In this document: positions 10,925-22,400 of the stretch, in pieces
Layout of the letters: each line of letters opens with the position of its first letter
Position numbering within the stretch: position 1 is the first letter of the stretch
Source: Phoronis australis
Lineage: Eukaryota; Phoronida; Phoronidae
Assembly (NCBI GenBank): GCA_002633005.1
Contig: NMRA01000054.1
Span: 125,492 to 189,491 of the forward strand
DNA: 64,000 nt
Direction of reading: 5' to 3'
Translations under genes and position numbers: made by a program
The notes under the pieces: model-generated
What the model saw: the letters and a program-made list of their open reading frames with translations, nothing else
Database searches by the model: none
Told to the model about the DNA's origin: nothing

Positions 10925-11940
10925 GGTTTGAAAGCTGTGGCAATGTCAACCCTTTTTAAGTGAAACTTAATTTTGTTCCAGATTTCGTGGGTTGATATGC
11001 TCGGTGAAAAGCCCAGTCGAGTTCCTCCGTCTGTTCCCGTGAATTAGCCCTGAAATCTAATGCACAAATAACCCAAGTTTGTGGATCACAGGGTGGTTTG
11101 AGTCGAACTGAAGGCAGTGGTCCTCATGGCTGGGTTTACTGTAGACTGTGGTTGAGAACCTCCCCTCTTGAAGCTAACGAGACAGTGTAGGAAATGTAGG
11201 AGTGAGTTGTCCTTGCTGTATTCTTGTGTAAACTTAATGTTGGGGTCTGTCTGATTGATGAAATGCAAAAATTTTCTCAACTCTGATTTCTTGAGCATTA
11301 CGAATGTGTCATCGACGTCCCTCAAAACTTGGAAGAGTACCATGTCGTAGCTCTCCAGAGCTTTCCGTTAAAGTTCTCCATATGGGAGCACAACCGTGAA
11401 GTTGTAAGTAATTGCTCATTGAAAGAGAAGTAATCAGTCTTGAGACACGTAGTTTACATAATATTATCAACTGACAGGGTGATCCTGTCAGATAGAACGA
11501 GTACCATCCAGATGTAGGGCTCTCTTCACACAGACCAGATTATCAACTGGAGGGACGCTACTAAACATAGCACAGACATCGTATGAAGTAACACTTCAGT
11601 CTTATTCAACGGTAAAGTTTCTAATCTTACTCACAAGTGTTCAGTATGTGATGTTCTGTATTACTAACAATAAGGTGGCCGGGAGATGATACTAACGATA
11701 TTTCTGGATAAGTTGTAAGACACGTACCCTATCGCAGTTAACAATAGATCTAACAGGAATAGGTTCCGGTCGATAAATCTTTGATAAACCATAGAAAGCG
11801 GGTATATCGTGGGTTCAGTAGGTCTAAATTTAGAGGTGTCAGAGATGGTACCTGATTTATGCAATACACCGATAATGTTCATAGACTTCTTCCTGAAGCT
11901 TAGTGTAGGGTTGTAAGTCACGTTTTGACACTTTTTGGCT
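10925..11940 (-). pseudogene. Penelope-like element, reverse transcriptase part (broken)
   Basis: On the minus strand from 11921 downward the frames show PLE reverse transcriptase motifs in order: TYNPTLSFRKK and a KSGTISD block (11921-11664), then the palm motif RDVDDTFVMLKKSEL with FINQTDPNIKFT (11343-11086), then KRVDIATAFKPV near 10990-10930, which is cut by the BEL/Pao insertion and resumes at 9207. The family normally has RYVDDTF; here Tyr is replaced. Several frameshifts and stops make it non-functional. Confidence 0.8.
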
Positions 11941-11949
11941 CAATAAGAA

Positions 11950-12590
11950 GGTTGCCATATTTTACATGTCCACTGGGAACTACGACAGAATAACCTATAT
12001 ATGCCCCAAACTAGGGGTTATTCGCATATTGGAATACAGGGCTAATAATGTTCCCAATTTACATGAACAGACTGCTAAGGAGCTTGAGTACAATAGAAAA
12101 AAGTTGAGTAGATGTGGTTTCCCACCTTGTTCTTTTCCCAGAGTCAATCACCCAAGTAGTCTTCAATGTCTATTAAACGTACACAAAACATCAGGTTTAC
12201 TAACCCCTCCATATCCGGGGTCTCGGACAGAATTAAGTTTCACTTGAGAAGGTTTGACATTGCCACGGCTTTCAACCTCATCAATTCTCTCAGGAGCCAA
12301 ACTGGTCCGGGTGAAAGACAAGGTTCTTCAATGAGGTTCATGACATTAATTATGTGTACCTGAAACCATTTTACATCGTGAGGAAAACTGGCTCAAACGT
12401 GGATGAATCCACATACGAACGGGTTGAATGCCCCTCCTTGAATCAACAAGGCGGATCAAGATTCCAACTTTACAAGACGAACGCCACCTAGGCATTAGCT
12501 AGTGAAAGTCCTCTCGCGATGAGGACGCAACGTCGCTCAGTTGAAATGTAAGTCCAGTATTGAGTTTTAGTTCCTTTCTATATTTATCGA
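11950..12590 (+). pseudogene. second Penelope-like copy, inverted and internally deleted
   Basis: On the plus strand this piece contains KLGVIRILEYRANNVP, the typical end of PLE reverse transcriptase, then SDRIKFHLRRFDIATAF and SLRSQTGPGERQ matching the other copy. It then jumps to the C-terminal ECPSLNQ/GGSRFQL region, so most of the GIY-YIG domain is deleted. It abuts the minus-strand copy head to head near 11945. From 12480 it is the reverse complement of the 3' end at 8811. Confidence 0.8.
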
Positions 12591-12809
12591 CTGGATGTCT
12601 AATATTCACCAATTGATTCCAAATGGGGATCATTTAACACCATTTTCGATACAATTGGGATCTTGCGTACGCACGAAAACCCTCGTATGACTGCAAGATA
12701 TCACTTCGCATGTGCAGGTTGGCAGCACTGCATTGTCTTTATGAGACTACGCAGCTTTGCCGCTCCAGTTAAATCGAAAGTATACGATCTTCTATTTGAC
12801 GTTATTCAG

Positions 12810-15490
12810 CAGAGGCGGATCTACGGGGGGGGTTCAGGGGGTTTAAACCCCCCCTTGGGCCAGGACCCAAAATTAAAAAAAAACAAAAACGTCGTCACCA
12901 AAACAAAAACGACACCACCAGCGTGTGTAAACCCCAAGTAAACCAACTTGGAAAAAAATGAGGGGGGGGGGGTTCACTCTGAAAAAAATAAATTTTTGAA
13001 TTGCAAATTGCTGTTATGAAAATCAACGCATTTTGAGTCTTCGTGGATCATCGGCAAAACGCGCGGAGATCAATTGTGGGCGCGCTTCCGTCGACACTTC
13101 TGAAGTTGCCAAGCATTTTAGATGGATTCACCGCTGAAAGAGCAGCTCTATAGCTGATTTCTTTAGATAACTAGCTTCTTTACTCTAAGATATAATTTGA
13201 TTTGATTAGGGGAAATACTGTGGTGCCGCAACCCTGATATTCAGGCAAATTGACGTGCAACGTTTTTACCTCATCTGTCATTCCATTATACCCTACACGT
13301 TTGTAACTCGAATTTGACTGGTGTATAGTAAAGTTGTCTTGCGCAATACATACAGTGTAGCCTACATGTACATGTAGTATTTTTGAAAAGAACTCGTTTT
13401 CCGAAGAATTACTATTGTCGCGGGCGCCGTGGTCTGGTCGCGGAACCGTTTGAAGATGCACTCTAACAAGCTATGTCTATACAAAAAATGACCAAGGGGG
13501 CACTCACATTGACAAAGTGACCGCATTCGCGAACAGTGTACAGTACCAGAAATTGCGGGGAGGCTGTATTTTTACAGCAAAGTCTTGAGGGACTCGTGCG
13601 ATGTTCAATAGGCCTCCTAAGGAGCTCTAGTTCCGACCTCAATACCTACCGTCTTTCTACCTGCAATAAGCACCACTGCTGTCTTCTATACTGGCAATTT
13701 CCGCAGAAATTCCCACCCGATGAAACGCCCATGACCATGGGCATTTATTTGATGTTAGTACTTGGGGTTTCAAGCGTTCAGACATTGGGACGTTTATTCC
13801 GAAAATGGCAAGAGATGCAAATAGGTCCTGGGATACATCGACTAGGTTTGAAGTAGTTCATGATGAACGGATCAAATTTAGTTGCGCATGTAAGTCTTTT
13901 GAATGGACTTGGCAACCTCAGGGGGTTTCATAGTGCCAATTGAGCTGCCAAACGACATTGTAGAGGCTTACAAGCTCATTGACACAGCAGTTGACGAAGT
14001 GCAAGCGTTGGGAACAAACATCAAAGATGCCTGGGTAGAATGGTTCCAAGACGAGCAAACCATTGGATCCCGCGATATACAGATTCCTCGGCAGTCCAGA
14101 CAACAGCAGAATAGGACTAACGTTCCTGGATACATACCCACGTAATAAGATATAATTCTACACAGTTTGTACATAATGTCGGTTTTTATGCTTGTATACA
14201 ATGAAAACGAAATAGAAATTATTTTTGGTCATGCCAAATTTACCCAATACAGCAGAGGGTCTACGAGTGCACAAAAACTGATTCTGGTTTGTATTTCCAC
14301 TTGGCTCTGTCTGCTTCATATCCAAAATTAATTTCACGTAGTGCGTAGTTAAATTTGTACTCAATACTTGTTTCTTCCAGTGAGTATTACAGAACGGTGC
14401 GAAAACCCTTCCTAGACAACCTCTCGCAGCAGTTGACGACCAAATGTATAAAATACACGTACATGTATGAGCAACCACTGGGAATTTAAAAGTGTCTAGA
14501 GAGAGGTTTTCAATTCAAAAGTTTTTGCATAGTACGCTTTAGGTCTCGCGAACTAGTCTTGTGATGTTTTTTTACCAAAGTGTGCTTTGTAAAACTATTC
14601 ATCTCAGCCAGAACTGTTTGGTCCCGCGACAGATCGACTATTTTTCTAGGGATAATAAGCACAGGTGTACTTTTGGTCTCGTGATGGACCAGGCGTTTTT
14701 GTGTACTCTCAGTGTACATCTGGTCCCTCTGCGAACTGGTCCTGATTATCTTTTCACCACGATGTACAGAATGTTTTGGTTTCGTGAAACTGTTTTCATA
14801 TGATTCGTTTCCAAATACATTTGACGTTTTTCAATTGTTGTCAACGTGATTCAGCTTAATAAAGTGATACTTAATTGTTTATTGTCGCTTTTAGTAATAT
14901 ACTATGTGTTGAGAGCACCATCGTTTGCCAGTTTTTCTCATAACGAGACAGAACACATGTTTATTTCGAGACTAACAGTACAGGTCTTTGTTCTTAAACA
15001 ACTTGAGGCTGCTGTTACGCGATCATCTGATATTCAATTTTTTACTCCCCGTCGGTGCTTCTTATGCTCTTGAATATTTGGTAGTTGGCTAAACCCACAC
15101 ACACACCACACCTTTTCATATACGACTTTTCGCATGCTAAAAAGGTGTGTATAAGCAGATGTTCCAACAAAAATTTTTGCTGGTGGCGCGACTCATACCC
15201 AGATGTGCACAAATATGGTTTCACGAAACTTATGAGCCACGTTCATGCGACGAAATCGAGAAGGATTTTAAATTATCTTAAGAAAAACTCAAGAGACATG
15301 TTAAGTGCCAGAAACTTACCAGGATGCATGGAAATTTCACTATTTGGCTACAAAAACAAAAAATTGTTTTACACGGAGGGGGGGAAACCCCCCCTCCCGA
15401 CCCCCCCCCCTCTCGGCGCCACGCGCCCAGGATTCGACCTTTGCGGGAATCCTAAACCCCCCCCTTACTGAAAACGTAGATCCGCCCCTG
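12810..15490 (+). mobile_element. hAT transposon with transposase remnant
   Basis: The left terminus CAGAGGCGGATCTACGGGGG and the right terminus, reverse complement of CAGGGGCGGATCTACG, are hAT-type inverted repeats. TTCAG lies directly outside both ends (12805-12809 and 15491-15495). A hAT transposase fragment lies inside on the plus strand. G/C homopolymers near both ends are part of the element. Length is 2,681 bp. Confidence 0.75.
13903..14145 (+). pseudogene. hAT-family transposase fragment
   Basis: The frame carries an acidic helix, WVEWFQDEQTIG, then PRQSRQQQNRTNVPG. This pattern, a helical spacer followed by PR..xRQxxRxNVP, is the signature just before the C-terminal dimerisation region of the hAT transposase subgroup related to vertebrate ZMYM1 and the 52-kDa PKR-repressor proteins. 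The N-terminal catalytic region and the dimerisation tail were not found nearby, so this is a remnant within the 12810-15490 element. Confidence 0.65.
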
Positions 15491-15836
15491 TTCAGTGACA
15501 TTAGAATGTTAAAATATCAACGGAATTTGATTCTCAACAGTTAACAGTCCTATATTTTCGTCATTTAGACCGCAAAAAAGTACAGTCTTAAGCCTACTCC
15601 GTAACAGGCAAACTTTCAGTCTTATCTTAGACCGTTGGTCTTAAGTTAGATCGATTTTAGTCTAAATTAAGACAAAAAAGCTTCATCGAAAGAGCCACAT
15701 TTACATTCCGCCAAGTGATCGTGTATTCAAAGAAAATTTCCACATATGTCTAGAGCACATTTTCTTGTAAAAATATTGAAGAGTATAGTTTGGTAGCAGC
15801 CCTTCGTTTACACAAACTTTGTTGAAAATACGACTG

Positions 15837-16034
15837 AACTTTTTGTTTGAAAGCTTGTTGCTGATTCGCTCGTAGTATCAAAACAATCTCCTCTCTTCAG
15901 GTGTGCAGCTATGTAGTCAAACACCGAGAGACGTAACAAACAAACAAATTAAAACACAAGCTATATTTCGAGATCGTGTGCCTCATCATCGGGCACTACG
16001 AGCGAATCAGTATCAAGTATTCAAACAAAAAGCT
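15837..16034. repeat. small foldback sequence
   Basis: The arm 15837-15876 (ending GCTGATTCGCTCGTAGT) recurs as its reverse complement at 15995-16034 with few mismatches and about 118 bp between. It may be a short MITE or a structured element. It lies downstream of the minus-strand gene's stop codon. Confidence 0.55.
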
Positions 16035-16239
16035 TAATCCTATTTTCAACGAAATATTGAGCACTACAGCTTTTACTTGTTTTAAAAGAAACCTGTTCAA
16101 TCGCAAAGTATTTACCGCAATAATGTCCGATTCAAACGGTTCCCGCGTCGATATGTTACTGCTAAAAACGTCAACGGAGTTTTGAAGTTGTTGTTTTGGT
16201 TTGAATTTTTTTTTCAGACAGCATAACAAAAATAAGATT

Positions 16240-16302
16240 CTCGAATATCATTACCATTATTATTATATTATTATTATTAGTATTAGTATTATTATTCACT
16301 GC
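16240..16302. repeat. ATT microsatellite
   Basis: Imperfect (ATT)n with ATTAGT variants, in the likely 3' untranslated or flanking region of the large minus-strand gene. Confidence 0.85.
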
Positions 16303-16404
16303 TTCATACAATAAGTAAGGCATAAATAATTTCCAAATTACAGTTTTGTTGTTCCGCAAAGTTATCTCCCCAATCTATGAACTGTAAGGTACTCCGTGCT
16401 ATTT

Positions 16405-16410
16405 TTTAAT
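16405..16410 (-). promoter_or_regulatory. possible polyadenylation signal (ATTAAA)
   Basis: The minus strand reads ATTAAA about 55 bases past the TGA stop of the large gene. No AATAAA lies closer, so this variant or a more distal signal may be used. Confidence 0.3.
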
Positions 16411-16465
16411 GAAAATGAAACTAGATGTGTTCATTGTTATCAAAATCGTAATGTAATTTGAATGA

Positions 16466-19431
16466 TCAACTGCTCCCGCCGCTGGAGTCTACACCGTAAA
16501 ATTCGTCGGCACGAACAAAGTCTTCCAGGCCAGTCTGGCGCACCACGGTAGTAGAACTTGAAGACGACGCAGTCCTTTCAACAACAGTTTGCGACTGGGT
16601 TCGGCGATCGTCTTCTCCGACACTGGATATTCGGTTCATGTAGTCCGTTCCATGTAGCGAGTCTAAGAAGACTTGATATGTGGTGTTGTCGTTTGGATCC
16701 AAGTCATCGCTTACCTCGCGCAGGGACAGATTCTGTACTGATGGTGAAGTGTCTCCCGAAATTGTTTCCATAATGAGTTCCCTTGTTTTTTCGGGTTCGG
16801 GAAAATTTGACAAATTGAAATCTCCAACAATAGCAGTACTAAGGGCTTCACCTTGTTGAATTACCTCTAGTTGACTGTGGGGTTGCGTATTCTGCAACTT
16901 CCCTCGAATAGTCCCAGTGCTGACCGTGGCGTTGTCTCCGGTTACCCACCACGGCTGACTACCAGCAATTGTCGACGGGGTAAAGGATGGCTCGGCAGTT
17001 AGTGTGTAGAAATCCTTTAGTGACTCGGCACTTCTGGACGTTATAACAGGCGTAGAAGAAGCATCTGACAGCACGCTGTCAATGTCAGCCAACAATTCCA
17101 AGTCTGGATCTACACTAGGCAGGACCGGTGAAGCACGAGCTTTGTCTGCATCCGCGAGTCGTTTTGCTAAGAACGACTTCTTCATGTTAATCGAAGACTT
17201 TGATTTAACACTTTGGGAATGTTGCGATACAGGACTTCTATCTCGCACGTCCGTTTTCGTTTTTTCTTCGCCATTCTTACTATTCGCCTTCATTGAAAGC
17301 GTAGCATAGTTACCTCTGCCGCACTCTCTGTCAGTGTAGTAATCGTCGGCTGGAATCTGTCTCGTCAGTTCCGAAGAAAATGTAACAGACTTAGTGGATT
17401 CCCCTTTGGAGTTTTTCTTTTTCGACCGTCGTGGTGCTGGAGCCTCGCGGAAATGATTTTTGTCTCCACTTGACATGCCGACAGACATAACCGAGTTGGG
17501 TGTATAGGAGCCACTGCCTAGTGAAACCTCGGATGCACTTGTCATCGGTATTTCAACTCGGCGGGTGGACGACAAAGCTAGGGATTTGCTTGTTAATTGA
17601 CTTCCCATTTGCGTTTTTTCAGGTACAACAGGCTTATTTGTTTGGTCTACCTTTGTGTCAAGCGGATCGTCAAACCACGTCATTAAGTCATCACGGGCAA
17701 TAGCAGATGAATTGCGTGAGGATTGGCTATCTGTCGACTGTCCGTCGAATAAGGCATCGCCATCACATTGAGGCCTGCTCTGGATTGAATCCGATACAGT
17801 CCTGGTCGTAGCCTTGACAGATATTGACGGCGAATCTTCTGTCTGCGGCAATCGCAGTGTCTTAATGCATGCTTGCATTTCTTGAACGAGAGCTCGGTAC
17901 GCCGAATTACCGGAGTGTTTCGCCTGTGTTTGCTCACACGAATTGGCCTGATTTTGGTTTTTTCTCGTTTTGTATGCTGCAGAAAGTTTCTTTGAATTTT
18001 TTGCATGAGCCAAAATTTTCCCCGATACATTTTTCGACTCAACCCCATGCGCTGATTTAAGTGGTGGTGCGCTGTTTTCTCGTTTCCGCCTTGCGCACCT
18101 CAGCTCCACAGGGGCTGACTTTTCAAATTTACCAATGAGAGAAGATATACTGTTTTGGGAACCAGAAGCAGATGCTTCAGTGGCACTTGATGATGTTGAT
18201 CGCAAGTCACTGATCGGAGAGAGATCTGTTCCGTCTCCAATGCGATAGCGATTGTTTTGGTTTTCATTCACTGCAGTTGGTTCGCTGCTACGGGACTCGA
18301 TTTTCGCCATTCTCTGAGGAGTTCTTTTTTGACACATTGCAGGCGCAACTATTTCGCGAGTTGTTTGCGTTTCCGCAGGAACGTTGTCAAAGACTATATC
18401 GTTGTCACCTCGTTCCAATCCTGTCATTTCACCAGAAAAGTCCAACTTGGTGCGAACGCCTTTGCGAGACGCATATGCTTTGGACATATTAGTTACATTC
18501 ACAGGACTTGCCTTCTCTGATTCCAGTGATTCCAAACGAAATGTGCGTGGCTTAAGTGTCGTGCTACTTTCTTGATGGTTTTCAAGCTGCTCAAAAAGAC
18601 TTAATCTGGCTGATGGTGCCGGTTTTGGCGGTGTTACTTGCTCATCTGCGGAGCTCACTTCGTCTTCGCTGGCCGGTGCTTTTGCCTTTCTGTACGCTTT
18701 GACGATAGGCGAATGTAAGTCCGCGCGACCCCGAGGACTATGCCATGCGCCTGTAGGGGGTTTTGTCCTGAGGTCGAAGTCAGAATGGTCCTCTCTGTGT
18801 TGGTAATATAACCGTGGTGCACTCTTGAACGTGTACTTAGAGATAGGTCCAGTCTCAGGGTAACTGTCAACTTCCGCTTCTATTTGCTCCGTAAAGAGGC
18901 AATTTGTGGGTACGTTTTCAGCGTATGTTTGGATACCAGGTATGACAGAGGATTTTTTGATACCCTGTGTTTGATTCCCCTGCGGGAGCTGTCCTTGGTC
19001 GTCGGGAAAACTCGAAGAAAGACGCTGATTTGCTCTTCGAGAACCAAAAGGCGGCGTGCTCTTCATATTTTGGTTTGCAACAGCGCTCACCACAGCCGAG
19101 GTTTTAGCATCTCGAGTTGCGTCGCTGTCACGAGGCGCAGGTGACACGACACACGTTTCAGTCGACGACGTGGCACACTGAGCATTACAATTGGCGGTAT
19201 AATTCAATATTCGCACAGGGGTTCCCTGCGTGGATTCGCTAGTCACTTTGAACGTGGACACATCTGTCTCGTCACTACCTGTCCGCTGATTTTGACTCTT
19301 GTTCTCGGTTTCGCCACTAGGTTGGGCCGGTGGAGGCGGGGGAGCATCCAATTTCTTTGTGTCGGCATTGGCATCTTGAACAAGTTGATGGACATCTTTC
19401 TGCACAGACCTTATTTTGCTGAAAATGCTTC
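16466..19431 (-). CDS. last exon: cytoplasmic tail of the WSC/TSP1 protein
   Basis: One open frame of 988 codons including TGA. The acceptor is GTGTTTTAG before GAAGC; the apparent ATG upstream (19444) is in the intron. The protein is Ser/Thr/Gln-rich and low in hydrophobics, so disordered. It has a poly-Pro run (1377-1381), a K-S-V-T-F motif (2027-2031) resembling PP1-docking RVxF sites, and Y-M-N-R (Tyr 2277), which fits the Grb2 SH2 consensus YxN if phosphorylated. These motif readings are inference. No catalytic domain was seen. Confidence 0.85.
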
Positions 19432-22400
19432 CTAAAACACACAACGGGATATTGCAACATCAAATATGAGGTTCTCAGAAAATTACGATTACTCGGTCGC
19501 CACTTATAAGTATGCTTAAAAGCATACATGTAATTCACGCCGATAAATTATTTGTGCCTCGTGTACATGAAATACGAAGGCGAAGTACATGTATAAAAAA
19601 TTTATCGCTGGGCAATAACGTTCTGAGGAAGCTGCATTGAAACATAAACTACGTTAGGCACTGTCACAAAAAGATGCATTACCTATTTCTTTCACTGTCT
19701 CCTTGACCTCCGTATCTCCTGTTAAATTTTTCTTTGGGCTTTCAATGTCTGAAAAACAGGCGGATGTTACGAGATAATTCATCGTCAAAGCGAGGGGAGG
19801 CTATAATATTCCGGCAGACGGGGGTCTCACTATTGACATTGTGCTTCTCGTTTTGTGTATAAAGGAAGATGGGATAATTTTTCGTTTCAAATTCTGCTGC
19901 AAACTCATAACTTTACTTCGTGTAATAACATAAATGTTTAGTAAATGATTAACCATTACACTAACGATTCTTAAACGTGGAAGACTTGAGAATAATGGGG
20001 GAGGCTCCTGTGGATCCTGTGATACATTCCGTGGACGCGAGAATCTTGCGAAAACTCAATACATCAAGAGATATCCCCATATATTACAGGCGAAATACGT
20101 GATCGCGTACAGTACGCTACCTCCGCGGGAGGAATTCTGCGTCTACAGAGCTCATAGCTGATGTTGCCATAAGACAACTGTAACGTTTATACTCTGTCGT
20201 GTACATCATGCGCGCACCCAAGGGAGCTCGGGGGGCTCCTTCGAGCCCCCCCCCCATTTGGCGAAGTGGGCAAAAAGGTCCGCCTCGGAGAGACAAAAAG
20301 TCCGAGAAAATAAGCCATAAGTCCATTAAACAGGCGCAAACACGCAATTCACAATTTTAGTTCGCCCGCTTTTTTGTTACCAAAAGGTCCACAAAGTCAG
20401 GAATTCGAGCCCCCCCCCCATATTGAAGGCTGGGTGCGCGCATGGTGTATGTCTCCGTTGTACTTATTCTCATTATCGAAAACTGTCCCTTGTGTTACTG
20501 CTAACTTATTTACGTCTTAATCCGACATAAGTTAACGTCACATGGAAAATGGGATTTATTTTTTCATATATTATAATGTTCAACTTCGCCGGGTCTGTTT
20601 AGTACTTTGTTGGCTGAAAACAAAAGTACATAAAATCTGAACGCTCTCTATTCGTGTTCTGGTTCAAGTTGCGAAGCTACCGAACCGGATGACGCAAACG
20701 CGGCTTAAGTATGACGCCATTCTGATCAAGCGCGTTCTTGATTCGTCATACCCTGCCGATAGATGGCTCCCAACGGACTGTAACAGTTCAGTTGCGAAAC
20801 GTTTGACATAAACTTCACTATCTTACTTCAATGCATATTAAGTCAGACGTGCAGTACGAAGAGCGAAACTACAAAAGTCAACTATTTGCAGAAGTTTTTG
20901 TCGTTTAGTTCTTGCTATTCATTAGAATAGTAAAGAGCATACAAATGCGTCTCTAAAGTAAAATAGTACAAAGTAAAACGATGGGAGTCGTTTTACTTTA
21001 TACTAATTTACTCTTCTTAACTCTTCACCGCATCCCAACAGCTATTTTATTCATCTTTAAAGTGGCATTAAATCCGTGTTTTCTGTAAAAAGAATTATTC
21101 AGGATATTTAGAGTTTTTACATTTGTCTCAAATTGGTCGTTCGTGAAAATGGGTGTGATTTCTGGGATTTTCCAGACCAAACTCATTAAAGTTCAGGTCA
21201 TGCAAGCGAACTATCAGTTCTCTCTGAGCCCAGCGATAACTTTAAAACTGATAATAAAACAAGACAAAGCCAATGTTTAACGGTGGGTACTGTACCTCAA
21301 AACCATTTGACAAAATCACGGATTTAACGCTGCCTCAAACAGCCGCTGACACCATAGCGAAACATTATTTCGCGATGGTTCAAGTTGAAGATTGTGAATT
21401 CAGCGACAACAGACCCGAATAATCACTTGGGTTGGTACTCCCAAGCCTTAAGTAACGTCATCGATTAATGACTCATTTTGAGAATGAATAAAATACTATC
21501 CATTTTAAAGCTGCACTTTGTCGTGTTTATCTCGAAGGAAAGTCTCAAGCACCTAATGTTGTTCATCGCGATAGAAGTCTGTTGCTGTTCTCTGAAGAAC
21601 ATCGACACGTTGCAGCGGTAACTGCGTTGGCCAACCTTAATATTGCCGGTTCACGGCTTATTCGACAATAATTCATGGTATAATGCCGGGCGTAGAAAGG
21701 TTATTAAACCACAAAGCGCTTGGTTTAAGAGATCAACATGTACGGTTCAACATGGCTAAAATGCAACTTTATCTACTCGACAGAACGTCTGGTGCTATTT
21801 GCTGAAAATCACTGGAACTGTATTTCAGCGACAAAAAGTGAAAAACGATCGAAATTTTCTAACAACTGATTCTATTTACAGAAACTGTTAAGCATATATC
21901 CTGCAGCTGTGTACGTCTAAAATAACGTTCGGCTGTCAACACCTTTGTTTTGAATGCAACCCCAATACATACCATAAATTCTTTCAGGACTGCTGTCTAT
22001 TCCCGTGCTTTCATCCGTAATGTACAAGTCCTTGTACTCTCCAAATATCTTTTTTTGTCTGCGATGAGAAAGCGCCAAATGTTGAACATACATACCTGCA
22101 TTTAGGCCTATGTTTGTAAGCCACAAACAAAGTAGCCGACTTGCATAAAATGTAGAAAGTGTAGTGTGCACACATTAGAACAAATTATTAAGCATGATGT
22201 GTTTTCACCGTCAGTATCCCTTAATAAAATGTACAACCTTATTCGCTAGTAACTGTATACTACCCGTAAAACTGAAATAAACAAATCTTCGATACAGCCG
22301 CCCTATCATTTGATTTGCCCACTGAAAGCTAGGCCCCGTGTTAATTGGGCTCTGGCTGATAACGATGAACAGGAATAGGACTGGAAATGGGATTTTCGCC

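Noticed and set aside
19317-19538. ATG-initiated start of the 992-codon frame at 19444
   Set aside because: The ATG lies upstream of a clear acceptor (GTGTTTTAG at 19432), and the exon joins in phase to upstream exons, so translation does not start here.
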